This document shows positions 27,601 through 35,913 of a DNA stretch of 44,611 nt, one piece after another. Numbering within the stretch: position 1 is the first letter of the stretch; every line of letters begins with the position of its first letter. Location: assembly GCA_937858995.1 (NCBI GenBank), contig CALLZC010000070.1, positions 1 through 44,611 on the forward strand, given 5' to 3'. Position numbers and translations under genes: made by a program. The DNA comes from an uncultured Nostocoides sp. (lineage in GTDB: Bacteria > Actinomycetota > Actinomycetes > Actinomycetales > Dermatophilaceae). The notes under the pieces are model-generated. The model was not told the origin of the DNA, did not search any database, and saw nothing but the letters and a program-made list of their open reading frames with translations.

Positions 27601-28346
27601 CCATGCTGGATCGCATCGTGGAGGAGAAGTGGTTGCGCGCCAATGGCGTGGTCGGCATCTTCCCCGCGGCGCGTATCGGCGACGACACCGTGGTCTATGA
27701 CGACGACTCGCGCACCACGGTGCGCGCCACCCTGCACCACCTGCGCCAGCAGGGCCAGCATCGTGAGGGGGTCCCGAACCGCTCACTGGCCGACTTCGTC
27801 GCGGGGGCCGAGAGCGGCATACCGGACTGGATCGGGGCCTTCGCCGTGACGACCGGGCTGGGCAGCCAGGAGCGGGTCGCGGCCTTCAAGGCAGCACACG
27901 ACGACTACAGCGCCATCCTGCTCGAGTCCCTCGCCGACCGGCTCGCCGAGGCATTCGCCGAGCGACTGCATGAACTCGTGCGCACCGAACTGTGGGCCTA
28001 TGCACCCTCGGAGACCCTGGATCCACAGGCCCTCATCGCCGAGCGCTACCGCGGCATCCGGCCGGCCCCGGGCTACCCCGCATGTCCCGATCACACCGAG
28101 AAGCAAGTGATCTGGGACCTGCTGGATGTCTCGACGACGACCGGCATCGAACTCACCGAATCCATGGCGATGTGGCCCGGCGCGGCCGTCAGCGGGCTGA
28201 TCTTCGCGCACCCGCAGGCCCAGTATTTCGTGGTCGGCCGCCTGGGTCGCGACCAAGTCGAGGACTATGCCGACCGCAAGGGGTGGGACCTGCGCACCGC
28301 GGAGCGCTGGCTTGCCCCCAACCTGGGCTATCACCCCGAGGACTGA
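24630..28346 (+). CDS. metH: Cobalamin-dependent methionine synthase MetH
   Basis: MetH transfers the methyl group of 5-methyltetrahydrofolate to homocysteine through cobalamin. All modules are present in 1238 residues. The homocysteine domain starts at [15 protein letters not shown], with zinc cysteines in [10 protein letters not shown] and [10 protein letters not shown]. The pterin domain includes [17 protein letters not shown] and [13 protein letters not shown]. The B12 domain carries [11 protein letters not shown] (about 765-775), whose His binds cobalt. The SAM reactivation domain has [15 protein letters not shown] and [16 protein letters not shown]. The length fits the family. The gene needs external vitamin B12 or its synthesis elsewhere. 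treY follows six bases after the stop, so both are probably one transcript. Candidate -10 GATACT suggests a leaderless message. Confidence 0.98.
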   Translation: MPYRPDLTSALTELLRERILILDGAMGTMLQRHRLGEADYRGARFADWPSDVIGNNDLLSLTQPHLIREVHDQYLAAGAHLISTNTFNAQRISLADYGMADLARELNVAAARLAREAVDAALAADPDTPRFVIGSLGPTNRTASISPDVADPGARNVTYDELVTAYREQAEGLIEGGADLLAIETIFDTLNAKAAIFAVESLFEDHGRRWPVIVSGTITDASGRTLSGQVAQAFWHSIRHVRPIAIGFNCALGAAQMRPYIAEIARVADTFVSCYPNAGLPNAFGEYDESAAETAAALTEFAQAGLLNLVGGCCGTTPEHIASIAAAIDGLAPRVVPQQEPAMRLSGLEPLTITADSLFVNVGERTNITGSARFRKLIQAQDYSAALTVARQQVEAGAQVIDINMDEGMIDGVAAMDRFLKLIASEPDISVVPVMIDSSKWEVIEAGLKCVQGKPIVNSISMKEGEAAFIAQARLCRKYGAAIVVMAFDEQGQADTLERRREISKRAYDVLTEQVGFPAEDIIIDPNIFAVATGIEEHARYGIDFIEATQWIKENLPGVLISGGVSNVSFSFRGNNPVREAIHAVFLFHAIRAGMDMGIVNAGALVVYDQIDPDLRERIEDVVLARRPDATDRLLEVAQRFNIAAAQEEAAAPQWRTLPVGERITHALVKGIDEFVEADTEELREQIAARGGRPLEVIEGPLMDGMNVVGDLFGAGKMFLPQVVKSARVMKKAVAYLIPFIEAEKQPGDVARSRGRIVTATVKGDVHDIGKNIVGVVLQCNNYEVHDLGVMVPAQRILDAAKDLQADAIGLSGLITPSLDEMVNVASEMERQGFDIPLLIGGATTSKAHTAVKVDERYHGPVVWVKDASRSVPVVSQLLSPEQRPALLEGLDAEYVTIRARQAAKTSERPLLTLAQARAGAPEIEHTDETAARPKQPGIEVLADFDLAELRGYIDWTPFFAAWEMRGRFPDLLNNPASADAARRLYDDAQAMLDRIVEEKWLRANGVVGIFPAARIGDDTVVYDDDSRTTVRATLHHLRQQGQHREGVPNRSLADFVAGAESGIPDWIGAFAVTTGLGSQERVAAFKAAHDDYSAILLESLADRLAEAFAERLHELVRTELWAYAPSETLDPQALIAERYRGIRPAPGYPACPDHTEKQVIWDLLDVSTTTGIELTESMAMWPGAAVSGLIFAHPQAQYFVVGRLGRDQVEDYADRKGWDLRTAERWLAPNLGYHPED

Positions 28347-28352
28347 AGCGCC

Positions 28353-30884
28353 ATGTGGTCGGGAACGCCGCGAACGCACCGTCCCGGCCCGGGGCGGGTG
28401 GTACCGACATCGACCTACCGCCTGCAACTGCACGCTGGCTTTGGGTTCGCGGATGCGGCCGCCATTTCGCCGTACCTGTCGGAGCTCGGGGTGAGCCATC
28501 TGTATCTCAGCCCGATCCTGGAACCCCAGCCGGGCAGCACGCATGGCTATGACGTCATCGACCACGACAGTCTCAACTCGCAAGCCGGTGGCGCGGCCGG
28601 CTTCGATGCACTCGTCAGCGCCGCCCACGCCGCAGGCCTCGGGCTCATCGTCGACGTGGTCCCGAATCACATGACCGTTCCGCAAGAGACCTATCTCAAC
28701 GGGCCGCTGTGGGAGGTCCTGCGCGACGGGCGGGACTCGGCATACGCGGATTGGTTCGACGTCGACTGGGCCGCGGCCGATTCCAAACTGCTCATGCCCA
28801 TCCTGGGTGCCGGGCTCCCGGAGGTCTTGGCCCGTGGGGAACTCACCCTGGCCCGGGACGGCGGCGTCGATGGGGAGGAGTGGGTGCTGCGCTATGGCGA
28901 CCACGAACTCCCGGTGCGGCCCGGCACCGAACACCTCGGGATGGGCGAACTCGTTGCGGCACAGTCATACCGGCTAGCGCATTGGGTGGATGGCGAAACG
29001 GATCTCAACTATCGCCGGTTCTTTGACGTGACCACCTTGCAGGCGGTGCGCGTCGAGGACGACGACGTCTTCGACGCCACGCACGAACTGCTCCTCGACC
29101 TCTTCGCGCGGGGCGCCATCGACGGCTTCCGCATCGACCATCCCGACGGGTTGGCCGACCCGGGGGGCTACCTGGCCCGGCTCGCCGCCCGCACCGGCCA
29201 CGCCTGGGTCGTCGTCGAGAAGATCCTGGAAGGTCACGAGGAGTTGCGGCCCGAGTGGGCGACGGCTGGCACCACGGGGTATGACGCCCTGCTGCGGGTG
29301 CAACAAGTGCTGACCGACCCGACGGGCAGCGAGATCCTCGATGACCTCTGGGCGGAGGTCGCCGGACCGCAGCGTCATGAGCTCGCGGAGGTCATCGTGG
29401 CGGCCAAGCTGCAGGTCGTCGAGGAGACCCAGGCAGCCGAGGTGAACCGACTGCTGCGGCTGATCGAGCGCGTGCTTCCCCGGGTCGACCCAGCGGCCGC
29501 GCGGCGAGGCCTCGAGGCGCTCCTGGTATCGATGGATCGCTACCGGGCCTATCTCGTCCCGGGATACCGCCCGGCTCGTTCGCAGCTCGTGGTGTTGGCC
29601 CAGGCCGAGGGCCGGGCACGGACCCGGCTCGCGAGCGCCGATCATCCGGCGCTCGCGCAGGTCACCCAACTGGCGCGCGGCGGCCGGCCAGCCGGCGCCC
29701 TGGACGGTGCGGACGCGCGCGCGGCGGCGGATGAATTCGTCACGCGCTTTCAGCAGACCTGTGGCCCGGTGATGGCTAAGGGCGTGGAGGACACGGCCTT
29801 CTACCGCTGGTTGCGACTCGCGGGCGCCAATGAAGTGGGAGGTGACCCGGGGACGCTGTCGATCGAGATCGATGAGTTCCATGCGTATGCGCACGAGCGG
29901 CTGGCCACCTGGCCGCTGACGATGACCACCCTGACGACGCATGACACCAAACGCTCGGAGGATGTCCGGGCCCGACTGGCCGTCCTGGCCGAGCGGGCAG
30001 CGGACTGGCGCGCCTGGCTGGATACCGCACGCCGGCTCGGCGACCGACTGCGCCCCGAGCGTCTGGACGCGGTGACCGAATACCTCATCTGGCAGACCCT
30101 CGTCGGCGCCTGGCCCATCACGGCCGACCGGATGACGACCTACCTGCTCAAGGCGGTTCGCGAGGCGAAGGTGCACACGGCGTGGGTCGATGGCGACCAG
30201 GCATACGAGGATGCTGTCCTCGCTTTCGCCACAGCGCTCACGCGCGATGCCGGCATCGCCGCGCATGTGGGCACGTGGATCGCGCAGACCGAGCCATCGG
30301 AGCGCGCTAACTCGTTGGGCCAGAAGCTGATCCAGCTCACCATGCCGGGTGTCCCGGATGTCTATCAGGGCAGCGAACTGCCGCTGCACACGCTGGTGGA
30401 CCCGGACAACCGGGGCCCGGTCGACTATGCCGACCGGGCGCTGCGGCTCGCCGCGATCGCGCAGTCTGCGGGCCTGCCCGCCGACCTCGGGGACGCGAAG
30501 CTGCAGGTTACGGCGTGTGCCTTGCAGCTGCGCCGGGCGCACCCGCACTGGTTCGTGGGCCCCGAGGCGCAGTATGCCGCGATCGACACCGGCTCCCCGC
30601 ACGCCCTTGCCTTCGGACGGGGGTCAGCCGGTGGGATCGAGGCCATCACGGTGGCGACGATCGCCCCGCATCGGCTGGCTGGTGCCGGCGGGTGGGCCGA
30701 CGAACGCATCGAGCTGCCGGACGGAGAGTGGGTCGATCTGCTGCGCAGGCGCCCGATTGCCAGTTCCGGCGGCGCGCGGATCGGGACGGTGCTCGGCCCC
30801 GGACCCGTGGCCCTATTGGTGCGCCATGACACGGCTCGCGCCCTGCGGCGCCCGGTAACGCTCGCCCAGCATCAGGGGAAGTAG
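28353..30884 (+). CDS. treY: Malto-oligosyltrehalose synthase TreY
   Basis: A GH13-family enzyme that converts the reducing-end bond of maltooligosaccharides to a terminal trehalose unit. The 843-residue protein has STYRLQLHAGFGFADAA at its start, the (beta/alpha)8 barrel motifs IVDVVPNHM and GFRIDHPDGLADPGG (nucleophile Asp in RIDH), VVEKILEGHEEL with the acid/base Glu, and TTLTTHDTKRSEDVRARL with the final catalytic-site Asp. Usually it works with TreZ (trehalohydrolase) and TreX (debranching enzyme); neither is in this window. It follows metH by six bases and overlaps the convergent HAD gene by 13 bases. Confidence 0.96.
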   Translation: MWSGTPRTHRPGPGRVVPTSTYRLQLHAGFGFADAAAISPYLSELGVSHLYLSPILEPQPGSTHGYDVIDHDSLNSQAGGAAGFDALVSAAHAAGLGLIVDVVPNHMTVPQETYLNGPLWEVLRDGRDSAYADWFDVDWAAADSKLLMPILGAGLPEVLARGELTLARDGGVDGEEWVLRYGDHELPVRPGTEHLGMGELVAAQSYRLAHWVDGETDLNYRRFFDVTTLQAVRVEDDDVFDATHELLLDLFARGAIDGFRIDHPDGLADPGGYLARLAARTGHAWVVVEKILEGHEELRPEWATAGTTGYDALLRVQQVLTDPTGSEILDDLWAEVAGPQRHELAEVIVAAKLQVVEETQAAEVNRLLRLIERVLPRVDPAAARRGLEALLVSMDRYRAYLVPGYRPARSQLVVLAQAEGRARTRLASADHPALAQVTQLARGGRPAGALDGADARAAADEFVTRFQQTCGPVMAKGVEDTAFYRWLRLAGANEVGGDPGTLSIEIDEFHAYAHERLATWPLTMTTLTTHDTKRSEDVRARLAVLAERAADWRAWLDTARRLGDRLRPERLDAVTEYLIWQTLVGAWPITADRMTTYLLKAVREAKVHTAWVDGDQAYEDAVLAFATALTRDAGIAAHVGTWIAQTEPSERANSLGQKLIQLTMPGVPDVYQGSELPLHTLVDPDNRGPVDYADRALRLAAIAQSAGLPADLGDAKLQVTACALQLRRAHPHWFVGPEAQYAAIDTGSPHALAFGRGSAGGIEAITVATIAPHRLAGAGGWADERIELPDGEWVDLLRRRPIASSGGARIGTVLGPGPVALLVRHDTARALRRPVTLAQHQGK

Positions 30885-31534
30885 CGCAGCAGGTCTGCCG
30901 CCCGCACCCCTGCCAGTGAGCTCAGGTGCACGGCGCCCGGGATGTCGGGCACCGCGACCACATGCGGCACGGCCAGCGTGGGCACACCCGCCGCCACCGC
31001 GGACCGCACCCCGGTGGCCGAGTCCTCGATTGCGACACACTCCCGCGGCTGCACCGCCAGGGCGGCGCAGGCTCCCAGATACGGCTCAGGGTGCGGTTTG
31101 CCGTGCGTGACTCGGTCCCCGGTGACCACGACCCGGAAGGCATCGGGCGGCAGTGACGCGGTCACGGCCCGCGCCAGCGACTGCCACGACATGGTGACCA
31201 AGGCGCACGGCACCCCGAGCTCGCCCAGTTCGGTGAGCAGGTCCCGGGCCCCGGGCCGCCAGGGGGTATGCCGTTGCACCTGCCGCACCACCCGCAGCAG
31301 CAACTCGTCGACCAACTCCTCGGGCGTGCACTCGAGCGGCGAGTTGGCGATGATGAAGCGCGCCGAGACGAGCAACGGGTTCCCCACCAATTGGTGAGCC
31401 AGCTCGTCGCTCCACCGGCCCCCGTGCTCGGCGACGATCTCGTGCTCGGCGGCGATCCAGTACGGCTCGGTGTCCACCAGCGTGCCGTCCATATCCCAGA
31501 GCACCGCTGCGGGCAGAGCGTCGGGCGCGGTCAC
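30872..31534 (-). CDS. HAD-superfamily phosphatase (beta-phosphoglucomutase-like)
   Basis: A 220-residue HAD hydrolase. Motif I is LWDMDGTLVDTEPYW with the nucleophile Asp and the acid/base Asp, motif II is the Thr of LVTMSWQSLA, motif III is the Lys of GDRVTHGKPHPEPYLGA, and motif IV is AIEDSATGVRSAVAAG. A helical cap between motifs I and II puts it in subfamily I. Substrates of this group are small sugar or nucleotide phosphates and cannot be told here. GTG 31534 has AAGGAACC just upstream (31537-31544), and TAGAAT (31577-31572) may be the promoter. Confidence 0.9.
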   Translation of the reverse strand: MTAPDALPAAVLWDMDGTLVDTEPYWIAAEHEIVAEHGGRWSDELAHQLVGNPLLVSARFIIANSPLECTPEELVDELLLRVVRQVQRHTPWRPGARDLLTELGELGVPCALVTMSWQSLARAVTASLPPDAFRVVVTGDRVTHGKPHPEPYLGACAALAVQPRECVAIEDSATGVRSAVAAGVPTLAVPHVVAVPDIPGAVHLSSLAGVRAADLLRYFP

Positions 31535-31571
31535 GAGGTTCCTTGCGGGGCGTCGGGCGATCGGGCGCCCA

Positions 31572-31577
31572 ATTCTA
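31572..31577 (-). promoter_or_regulatory. Candidate -10 for the HAD phosphatase gene
   Basis: TAGAAT on the minus strand is close to TATAAT (five of six) and stands about 37 bases before GTG 31534, with a ribosome site in the leader. Confidence 0.5.
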
Positions 31578-31631
31578 GGTCACCCCGCCGCGTCGTTCGG
31601 CTGCCGTGGCCGGCCGGCCAGATCGGCGCGA

Positions 31632-31637
31632 TAACCT
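31632..31637 (+). promoter_or_regulatory. Leaderless -10 for the PAC2 gene
   Basis: TAACCT fits TANNNT and ends six bases before GTG 31644, with no ribosome-binding sequence between. Confidence 0.55.
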
Positions 31638-31643
31638 GCGTGA

Positions 31644-32501
31644 GTGATCGAGCTCGAGGACCTGCCGCCGCTGCGCGACCCGATCATGATCCTGGCCTGC
31701 GAAGGCTGGAATGACGCGGGCGAGGCGGCGACGGATGCCTTGGAGCACCTGGCCCGCCTCTGGAACGCGGAGCCGATCGCGGCCCTGGACCCCGAGGAGT
31801 ACTACGACTTCCAGGTCAATCGACCGCGGGTGGTGCTCGATAAGGGACGGCGTCGGATCCAGTGGCGCACGACCCGAATCCTGACGGCCGACCCGCCACA
31901 GCTCTCGCGCAGCATCGTGCTCGTGAGCGGCATCGAGCCGAGCTTCCGGTGGCGTGGCTACACCATCGAGTTGATGGACTTCGCCCAGCAAGCGGGTGTC
32001 ACGACCTTTGTCACGCTAGGGGCCCTGATGGCGGATGTCGCGCACTCGCGCAGCATCCCGGTCAGCGCCACCTCCGAGGACGATGTGACGATGCACCGCT
32101 TCGACCTCGAACCCAGTGGGTATGAGGGCCCCACCGGCATCATCGGAGTTCTCGCCGATGCCGCCACGCAGGCCGGGCTGACCACGATCTCGTGCTGGGC
32201 GGCGGTCCCGCACTATGCGGGGCACTCCCCCTCACCGAAGGCGACCCTCGCCCTGCTCAACCGGCTCGCCCAACTCCTCGACCTGCCCATCGACACCGGC
32301 GACCTGCCCGCCGAAGCCCAGACGTGGGAGGGCAATATCGACGTGCTGGCCGAGTCCGATGAGGAGATCGCCGAATACGTCGATGCCTTGGAGAAGGCGC
32401 AGGACACCGCTGAACTGCCCGAGGCATCGGGTGACGCGATCGCCCGCGAATTCGAGCGCTATCTGCGCAACCGGCCGCCGGAAAAGCCCGAGGAGCCCTA
32501 G
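31644..32501 (+). CDS. PAC2 (proteasome assembly chaperone 2) family protein
   Basis: A 285-residue cytoplasmic protein of the PAC2 fold, which in eukaryotes is found in proteasome assembly chaperones; actinobacterial homologues (for example Rv2125 in mycobacteria) are uncharacterised in role. The conserved opening is MILACEGWNDAGEAATDAL, followed by VLVSGIEPSFRWRGY, a TFVTLGALMADVAHSR strand-turn, and GPTGIIGVLADAATQAGL and SCWAAVPHYAGHSPSPKA. The C-terminus is acidic and helical. Its presence near the Pup-proteasome locus suggests, but does not show, a link to proteasome assembly. Confidence 0.92.
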   Translation: MIELEDLPPLRDPIMILACEGWNDAGEAATDALEHLARLWNAEPIAALDPEEYYDFQVNRPRVVLDKGRRRIQWRTTRILTADPPQLSRSIVLVSGIEPSFRWRGYTIELMDFAQQAGVTTFVTLGALMADVAHSRSIPVSATSEDDVTMHRFDLEPSGYEGPTGIIGVLADAATQAGLTTISCWAAVPHYAGHSPSPKATLALLNRLAQLLDLPIDTGDLPAEAQTWEGNIDVLAESDEEIAEYVDALEKAQDTAELPEASGDAIAREFERYLRNRPPEKPEEP

Positions 32502-32511
32502 CCGCTCAGCC

Positions 32512-32543
32512 CTAGGGCGCGCGGCGGTCCCGGGCGCGCCTAG
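32512..32543. terminator. GC-rich inverted repeat at a convergent junction
   Basis: CTAGG(G)CGCGC (32512-32522) pairs with GCGCGCCTAG (32534-32543) in a 10-base-pair stem with one bulged G and an 11-base loop. It lies between the PAC2 stop and the mshC stop and includes the mshC TAG. Position between convergent genes and stem strength suggest a two-way terminator; there is no T-run. Confidence 0.5.
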
Positions 32544-33781
32544 AGGCGCACTCCGAGCAGGACATCGAGCGCCCGCGCCAGCACCCCGGGCGCGTCCGCG
32601 CTCACCGGGCCGCTCCCCCCGTCAGCGGCCCAGGCATCGACCGCCGCCAGCGCGCTCGGACTGTCCAGATTGTCCGCGAGCGCCGCCCGGATCTGCGCCA
32701 CCACGGGTGCGGCGTCGGCCGCCTCGTTCACCGAGAGGGCATTGCGCCACCGCTCGAGTCGGGCCTGGGCCTCGGCCAACTGCTCGGGCGTGTACTCCCA
32801 GGGGGCGTCATACCGATGGGCGAGCAAGAGCAAGCGGATCGCCATGGGGTCCACACCGTCGGCGCGCAGCCGGGAGACGAGCACCAGGTTGCCCTTGGAC
32901 TTGCTCATCTTTTCGCCGTCGAGGCCGACCATGGCCTGGTGGACGAAGGCCTTCGCAAAGCGCTCATCGACCGCTGCGGCCTGGGTTGCCGACATGTCGT
33001 GGTGGGGGAAGACCAAGTCCACGCCCCCACCCTGCACGTCGATCGGCAAACCGAGATGATCCCGGGCAATGGCCGTGCATTCGATATGCCAGCCGGGGCG
33101 TCCGGCCGGCAGACCCGCCACTGCCCACGCCGGCTCACCCACGCGCTCCGCCCGCCAGAGCAGCGGATCGAGCGGGTCGCGCTTGCCCGGCCGATCCGGA
33201 TCACCGCCGCGATCGACGATGACCGCCATCATTTCCTCGCGGCTGAACCCACTGACCGAGGTGAAGTCATCGATACGGGTGAGGTCCAGATAGACGTCGT
33301 CGGTGCCCAGACCCGGGTTGGCCAGCTCATAGGCGGCACCGACCGCCAGCAGCTCGCGCACCGCCTCGCCGATCTGGTCGATGGATTCCACGACCCCCAC
33401 GAGTTCGTCCGGAGGGAGCACGCCGAGGGCGGTCATGTCTTCCCGGAAGAGATCGATCTCCGCGGTCGCCAACTCCCGCCAATCGCGTCCGTCGCGGGCC
33501 GCCCGCTCGAGCAAGGGGTCATCGACGTCGGTGACATTTTGGACATAGCGCACCCGCAGCCCGGCATCGCGCAGCGCCCGGCCCAGGAGGTCGAAGGTGA
33601 CATAGGTGGCGGCATGGCCGAGGTGGGTGGCGTCATACGGCGTGATCCCGCAGACGTACAGGCGCGCGGTCCCCTCGGTGCCCGAGACCGTGACGAGGTC
33701 ATCCGTGGCGGTGTCGCGCACGCGCAAGGGGGCTCCGGAACCGGGGATCGCCGGGAGCGTGACTGTGGGCCAAGTCTTCAC
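32540..33781 (-). CDS. mshC: Mycothiol synthesis ligase MshC
   Basis: MshC joins cysteine to glucosaminyl-inositol with ATP in mycothiol synthesis. The 413-residue protein is a cysteinyl-tRNA synthetase relative. It has LYVCGITPYDATHLGHAATY with the zinc Cys44 and the HLGH signature, GWHIECTAIARDHLG, and GEKMSKSKGNLVLVSR with the KMSKS loop. The true N-terminus VKTWPTVTLPAIPG matches the family's start; the upstream in-frame ATG is not used. GTG 33781 has TACAGT six bases upstream, which supports it. Length fits mycobacterial MshC (about 414). The presence of mshC means the host makes mycothiol. Confidence 0.97.
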   Translation of the reverse strand: MKTWPTVTLPAIPGSGAPLRVRDTATDDLVTVSGTEGTARLYVCGITPYDATHLGHAATYVTFDLLGRALRDAGLRVRYVQNVTDVDDPLLERAARDGRDWRELATAEIDLFREDMTALGVLPPDELVGVVESIDQIGEAVRELLAVGAAYELANPGLGTDDVYLDLTRIDDFTSVSGFSREEMMAVIVDRGGDPDRPGKRDPLDPLLWRAERVGEPAWAVAGLPAGRPGWHIECTAIARDHLGLPIDVQGGGVDLVFPHHDMSATQAAAVDERFAKAFVHQAMVGLDGEKMSKSKGNLVLVSRLRADGVDPMAIRLLLLAHRYDAPWEYTPEQLAEAQARLERWRNALSVNEAADAAPVVAQIRAALADNLDSPSALAAVDAWAADGGSGPVSADAPGVLARALDVLLGVRL

Positions 33782-33787
33782 CGCCCA

Positions 33788-33793
33788 ACTGTA
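33788..33793 (-). promoter_or_regulatory. Leaderless -10 for mshC
   Basis: TACAGT on the minus strand lies six bases before GTG 33781. It gives mshC a transcript separate from the SCO1664-like gene upstream. Confidence 0.55.
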
Positions 33794-33812
33794 TGCGGCG
33801 CGGGCTCGCCCC

Positions 33813-34601
33813 TCAGATCGGTGGCCACGGAATCGCCGGCCACGCCCCATCGGGCTCGGGATGGCGGCCGGTGCCCAGCAGCTCGCGCACCCGATCGAGC
33901 AGGGCGGCATGCTCGATCGGCGTCAGATAGGAACGCAGTTCGCTCGCCCGCTCCGCATCGCTCTCCAACGCTGCGCGGAGGGCACTCAGGCGTTCGATCT
34001 CCTTGTCCGGCAATGGTTTCCCGGCCCAACCCCACAGCACGGTTCGCAGCTTGGGCTCAGCGTGGAAGGTCAGGCCGTGATCGACGGCATACAGCTGGCC
34101 CGCGCAGCGGAAGGCGTGGGCGCCCTTGCGGTCGGTGTTGTTGAGCACGCAGTCGAGCACCGACAACGCGCGGACGTCGGATGCATCCTCGTGGGCGACC
34201 AGCAGCGGCCGGCCCGCCTCGTCCGTGGCCCGCAGCACCGGGATCAGCCCCTCCGGGTCGTCACCGACCCGGATGATATGCACCACGCTGTCGGGATCGC
34301 CGTCGAGCTCGCCGATCCAGTCCTGCACCATCCCCGGGCCGCGGGGCCCCTCCCGCAGGATCGTGCGCGGGATCAGGCACCACCCACCGAGTTCGCTCAG
34401 GAGGTATGCCGCCCGCTCCCGCCCCGCGAGAGTGCCGTCCGGGAAGTCCCACAACGGCCGCTCCCCGCTGATCGGCTTGTAGACCACCAGGGGGCCGCTC
34501 GCAGGATCCTCGAGCCGGGCGAGCCAGGTCGCATTGGAGGCCTCGGCCAGCCGGCCGATGAGGTGGAGCGGAGCGTTCGCGAAGGACGCCTGCGGGATCA
34601 G
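33813..34601 (-). CDS. SCO1664-like protein (PI3/4-kinase-like fold), CTG start
   Basis: A protein of about 262 residues of the actinobacterial SCO1664-type family, which has weak similarity to phosphatidylinositol 3/4-kinases; the biochemical activity is unknown. Landmarks are VVYKPISGERPLWDFPDG, LDCVLNNTDRKGAHAF (Asn and Asp in a kinase-like catalytic position) and YAVDHGLTFHAEPKLR (a DxG-like metal site). The coding frame and family similarity (PLHLIGRLAEASNATW) extend upstream of the first GTG (34487) and no ATG, GTG or TTG lies in that part. The best start is CTG at 34601, which overlaps the DUF3090 stop in CTGA. It sits in the mshC neighbourhood as in other mycothiol producers. Confidence 0.85.
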   Translation of the reverse strand: MIPQASFANAPLHLIGRLAEASNATWLARLEDPASGPLVVYKPISGERPLWDFPDGTLAGRERAAYLLSELGGWCLIPRTILREGPRGPGMVQDWIGELDGDPDSVVHIIRVGDDPEGLIPVLRATDEAGRPLLVAHEDASDVRALSVLDCVLNNTDRKGAHAFRCAGQLYAVDHGLTFHAEPKLRTVLWGWAGKPLPDKEIERLSALRAALESDAERASELRSYLTPIEHAALLDRVRELLGTGRHPEPDGAWPAIPWPPI

Positions 34602-35131
34602 CGGCGGTATCCGTTCGCGCGCGGGCAGATGTGCCCTTCGGGATCGAGCGGCCCCCCGCAGAAGGGACAGGGCGGCCGCCCGGCCGAGACCAGGGCCTTG
34701 CTCCGGCGCACGAATTCGGCCGCCATCGGCGCGGGCAGGCTCACCCGCATCGACTGGGTTTGCTCGGGCAGACCGGCCGCGCGCGCCTGCTCCATCTCGT
34801 CCTCGTCGTCCGGGTCCCGGTCATGGCATTCGATGACGACTCGCGCCCGCTCGGGATCCCAGGCCAGCGACATCGTCGTGACCCGGAATTCGTCCTCGAA
34901 GGGCGTATCCAAGGGATCGTTGTCCATCGCGGGTGGCACCATCGGCGCCGAGGCCGTGCTCTCGAGCAGATCGCTGATCCGATCGGCGATGGCCTGGATG
35001 TGCACCTTCTCCACCGAGACCGTGGTCAGGCTGCCGGCGCTGCGGGCCTGGAGGAAGAAGGTGCGATTGCCGGGCGGGCCGACGGTGCCGACGACGAACC
35101 GCTCCGGCGGGTCGTACTGCGCAAGGCTCAT
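34598..35131 (-). CDS. DUF3090 family protein
   Basis: A 177-residue actinobacterial protein that usually sits with the SCO1664-like gene, the MSMEG_4193-type phosphatase and mshC. The beginning RFVVGTVGPPGNRTFFLQ is beta-rich, a charged middle (RDPDDEDEMEQA) follows, and the C-terminus ends in a small zinc-ribbon-like segment, CPFCGGPLDPEGHICPR. Function is unknown. ATG 35131 has TAGGGT six bases upstream. The stop overlaps the CTG start of the SCO1664-like gene, which suggests coupled translation. Confidence 0.9.
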   Translation of the reverse strand: MSLAQYDPPERFVVGTVGPPGNRTFFLQARSAGSLTTVSVEKVHIQAIADRISDLLESTASAPMVPPAMDNDPLDTPFEDEFRVTTMSLAWDPERARVVIECHDRDPDDEDEMEQARAAGLPEQTQSMRVSLPAPMAAEFVRRSKALVSAGRPPCPFCGGPLDPEGHICPRANGYRR

Positions 35132-35137
35132 GTACCG

Positions 35138-35143
35138 ACCCTA
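35138..35143 (-). promoter_or_regulatory. Leaderless -10 for the DUF3090 operon
   Basis: TAGGGT on the minus strand lies six bases before ATG 35131, with no ribosome site between. Confidence 0.6.
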
Positions 35144-35214
35144 ACCGAGGCTCCGGGTCCTTACCGCTCGCTTACGGGCCGCGCGCGCCGGGCGTTCCCC
35201 GGGTGCGGCGGCCC

Positions 35215-35220
35215 TACGCT
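35215..35220 (+). promoter_or_regulatory. Leaderless -10 for the response regulator
   Basis: TACGCT lies six bases before GTG 35227. The same hexamer and spacing occur before the M20 peptidase gene on the other strand. Confidence 0.6.
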
Positions 35221-35226
35221 GGTCGG

Positions 35227-35913
35227 GTGGTTCGCCTGCTCGTGGTCGAGGATGACGCGACCGTCCGGGAGGCGGTCGCGGCATACCTGCAGCGGGTTGG
35301 CCACGACGTCGTGGCGGTGGCCGACGGGATCGCCGCGGTGGATACGTATGCCGCGGACCCGGTCGATCTGGTCCTGCTGGACCTCATGCTTCCCGGGCTC
35401 GGCGGCATCGAGGTCACGCGGCGCCTGCGATCAATCCGGCCGGATCTGCCGATCATCATGGTCACGGCCCGATCCCAGGAGCACGAGCGGGTGCAGGGAC
35501 TGGCGCTGGGGGCGGATGACTATGTCACCAAGCCCTTCTCCCTGCGCGAACTCGACCTGCGCATCAAGTCCGTCCTGCGCCGGGCGGGGGCCAGCCCTCA
35601 AGAGCTCCCGGAGGCCCAGCTCGTCGACGGAGAGCTGCGCCTGGACCTGGCGGCCCGCACGGCGCGCCGGGGTGCAGACGCGCTCAGCCTCACGACCCGC
35701 GAGTTCGACCTGCTCGCCTGGTTCCTGCGCCACCCGGGTCGTACCTGGAGCCGCGAGGAGCTGATGAGTCAGGTGTGGGGCTGGGAGGTCGGCGATGCCT
35801 CGACCGTCACGGTGCACGTGCGCCGGCTCCGGGAAAAGATCGAGCCGGATCCGGGCGCACCGACCCGACTCCTGACGGTCTTCGGCCATGGCTATCGATG
35901 GGAGTCCGGGTGA
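35227..35913 (+). CDS. OmpR-family response regulator
   Basis: A 228-residue two-domain regulator. The receiver domain has VVEDDATVREAV (acidic pocket), LVLLDLMLPGLGG with the phospho-accepting Asp, the Thr of IIMVTARSQ, and DDYVTKPFSLREL with the conserved Lys. The C-terminal winged helix shows LTTREFDLLAWFLRHPGRTW, ELMSQVWGWEVGD, TVTVHVRRLREKIEPDP and TVFGHGYRWE, typical of OmpR/PhoB. GTG 35227 is set by TACGCT six bases upstream. It overlaps the histidine kinase start by four bases (GTGA), so the pair is one operon. Signal and targets are unknown; the thioredoxin-CcdA genes downstream are plausible targets. Confidence 0.95.
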   Translation: MVRLLVVEDDATVREAVAAYLQRVGHDVVAVADGIAAVDTYAADPVDLVLLDLMLPGLGGIEVTRRLRSIRPDLPIIMVTARSQEHERVQGLALGADDYVTKPFSLRELDLRIKSVLRRAGASPQELPEAQLVDGELRLDLAARTARRGADALSLTTREFDLLAWFLRHPGRTWSREELMSQVWGWEVGDASTVTVHVRRLREKIEPDPGAPTRLLTVFGHGYRWESG

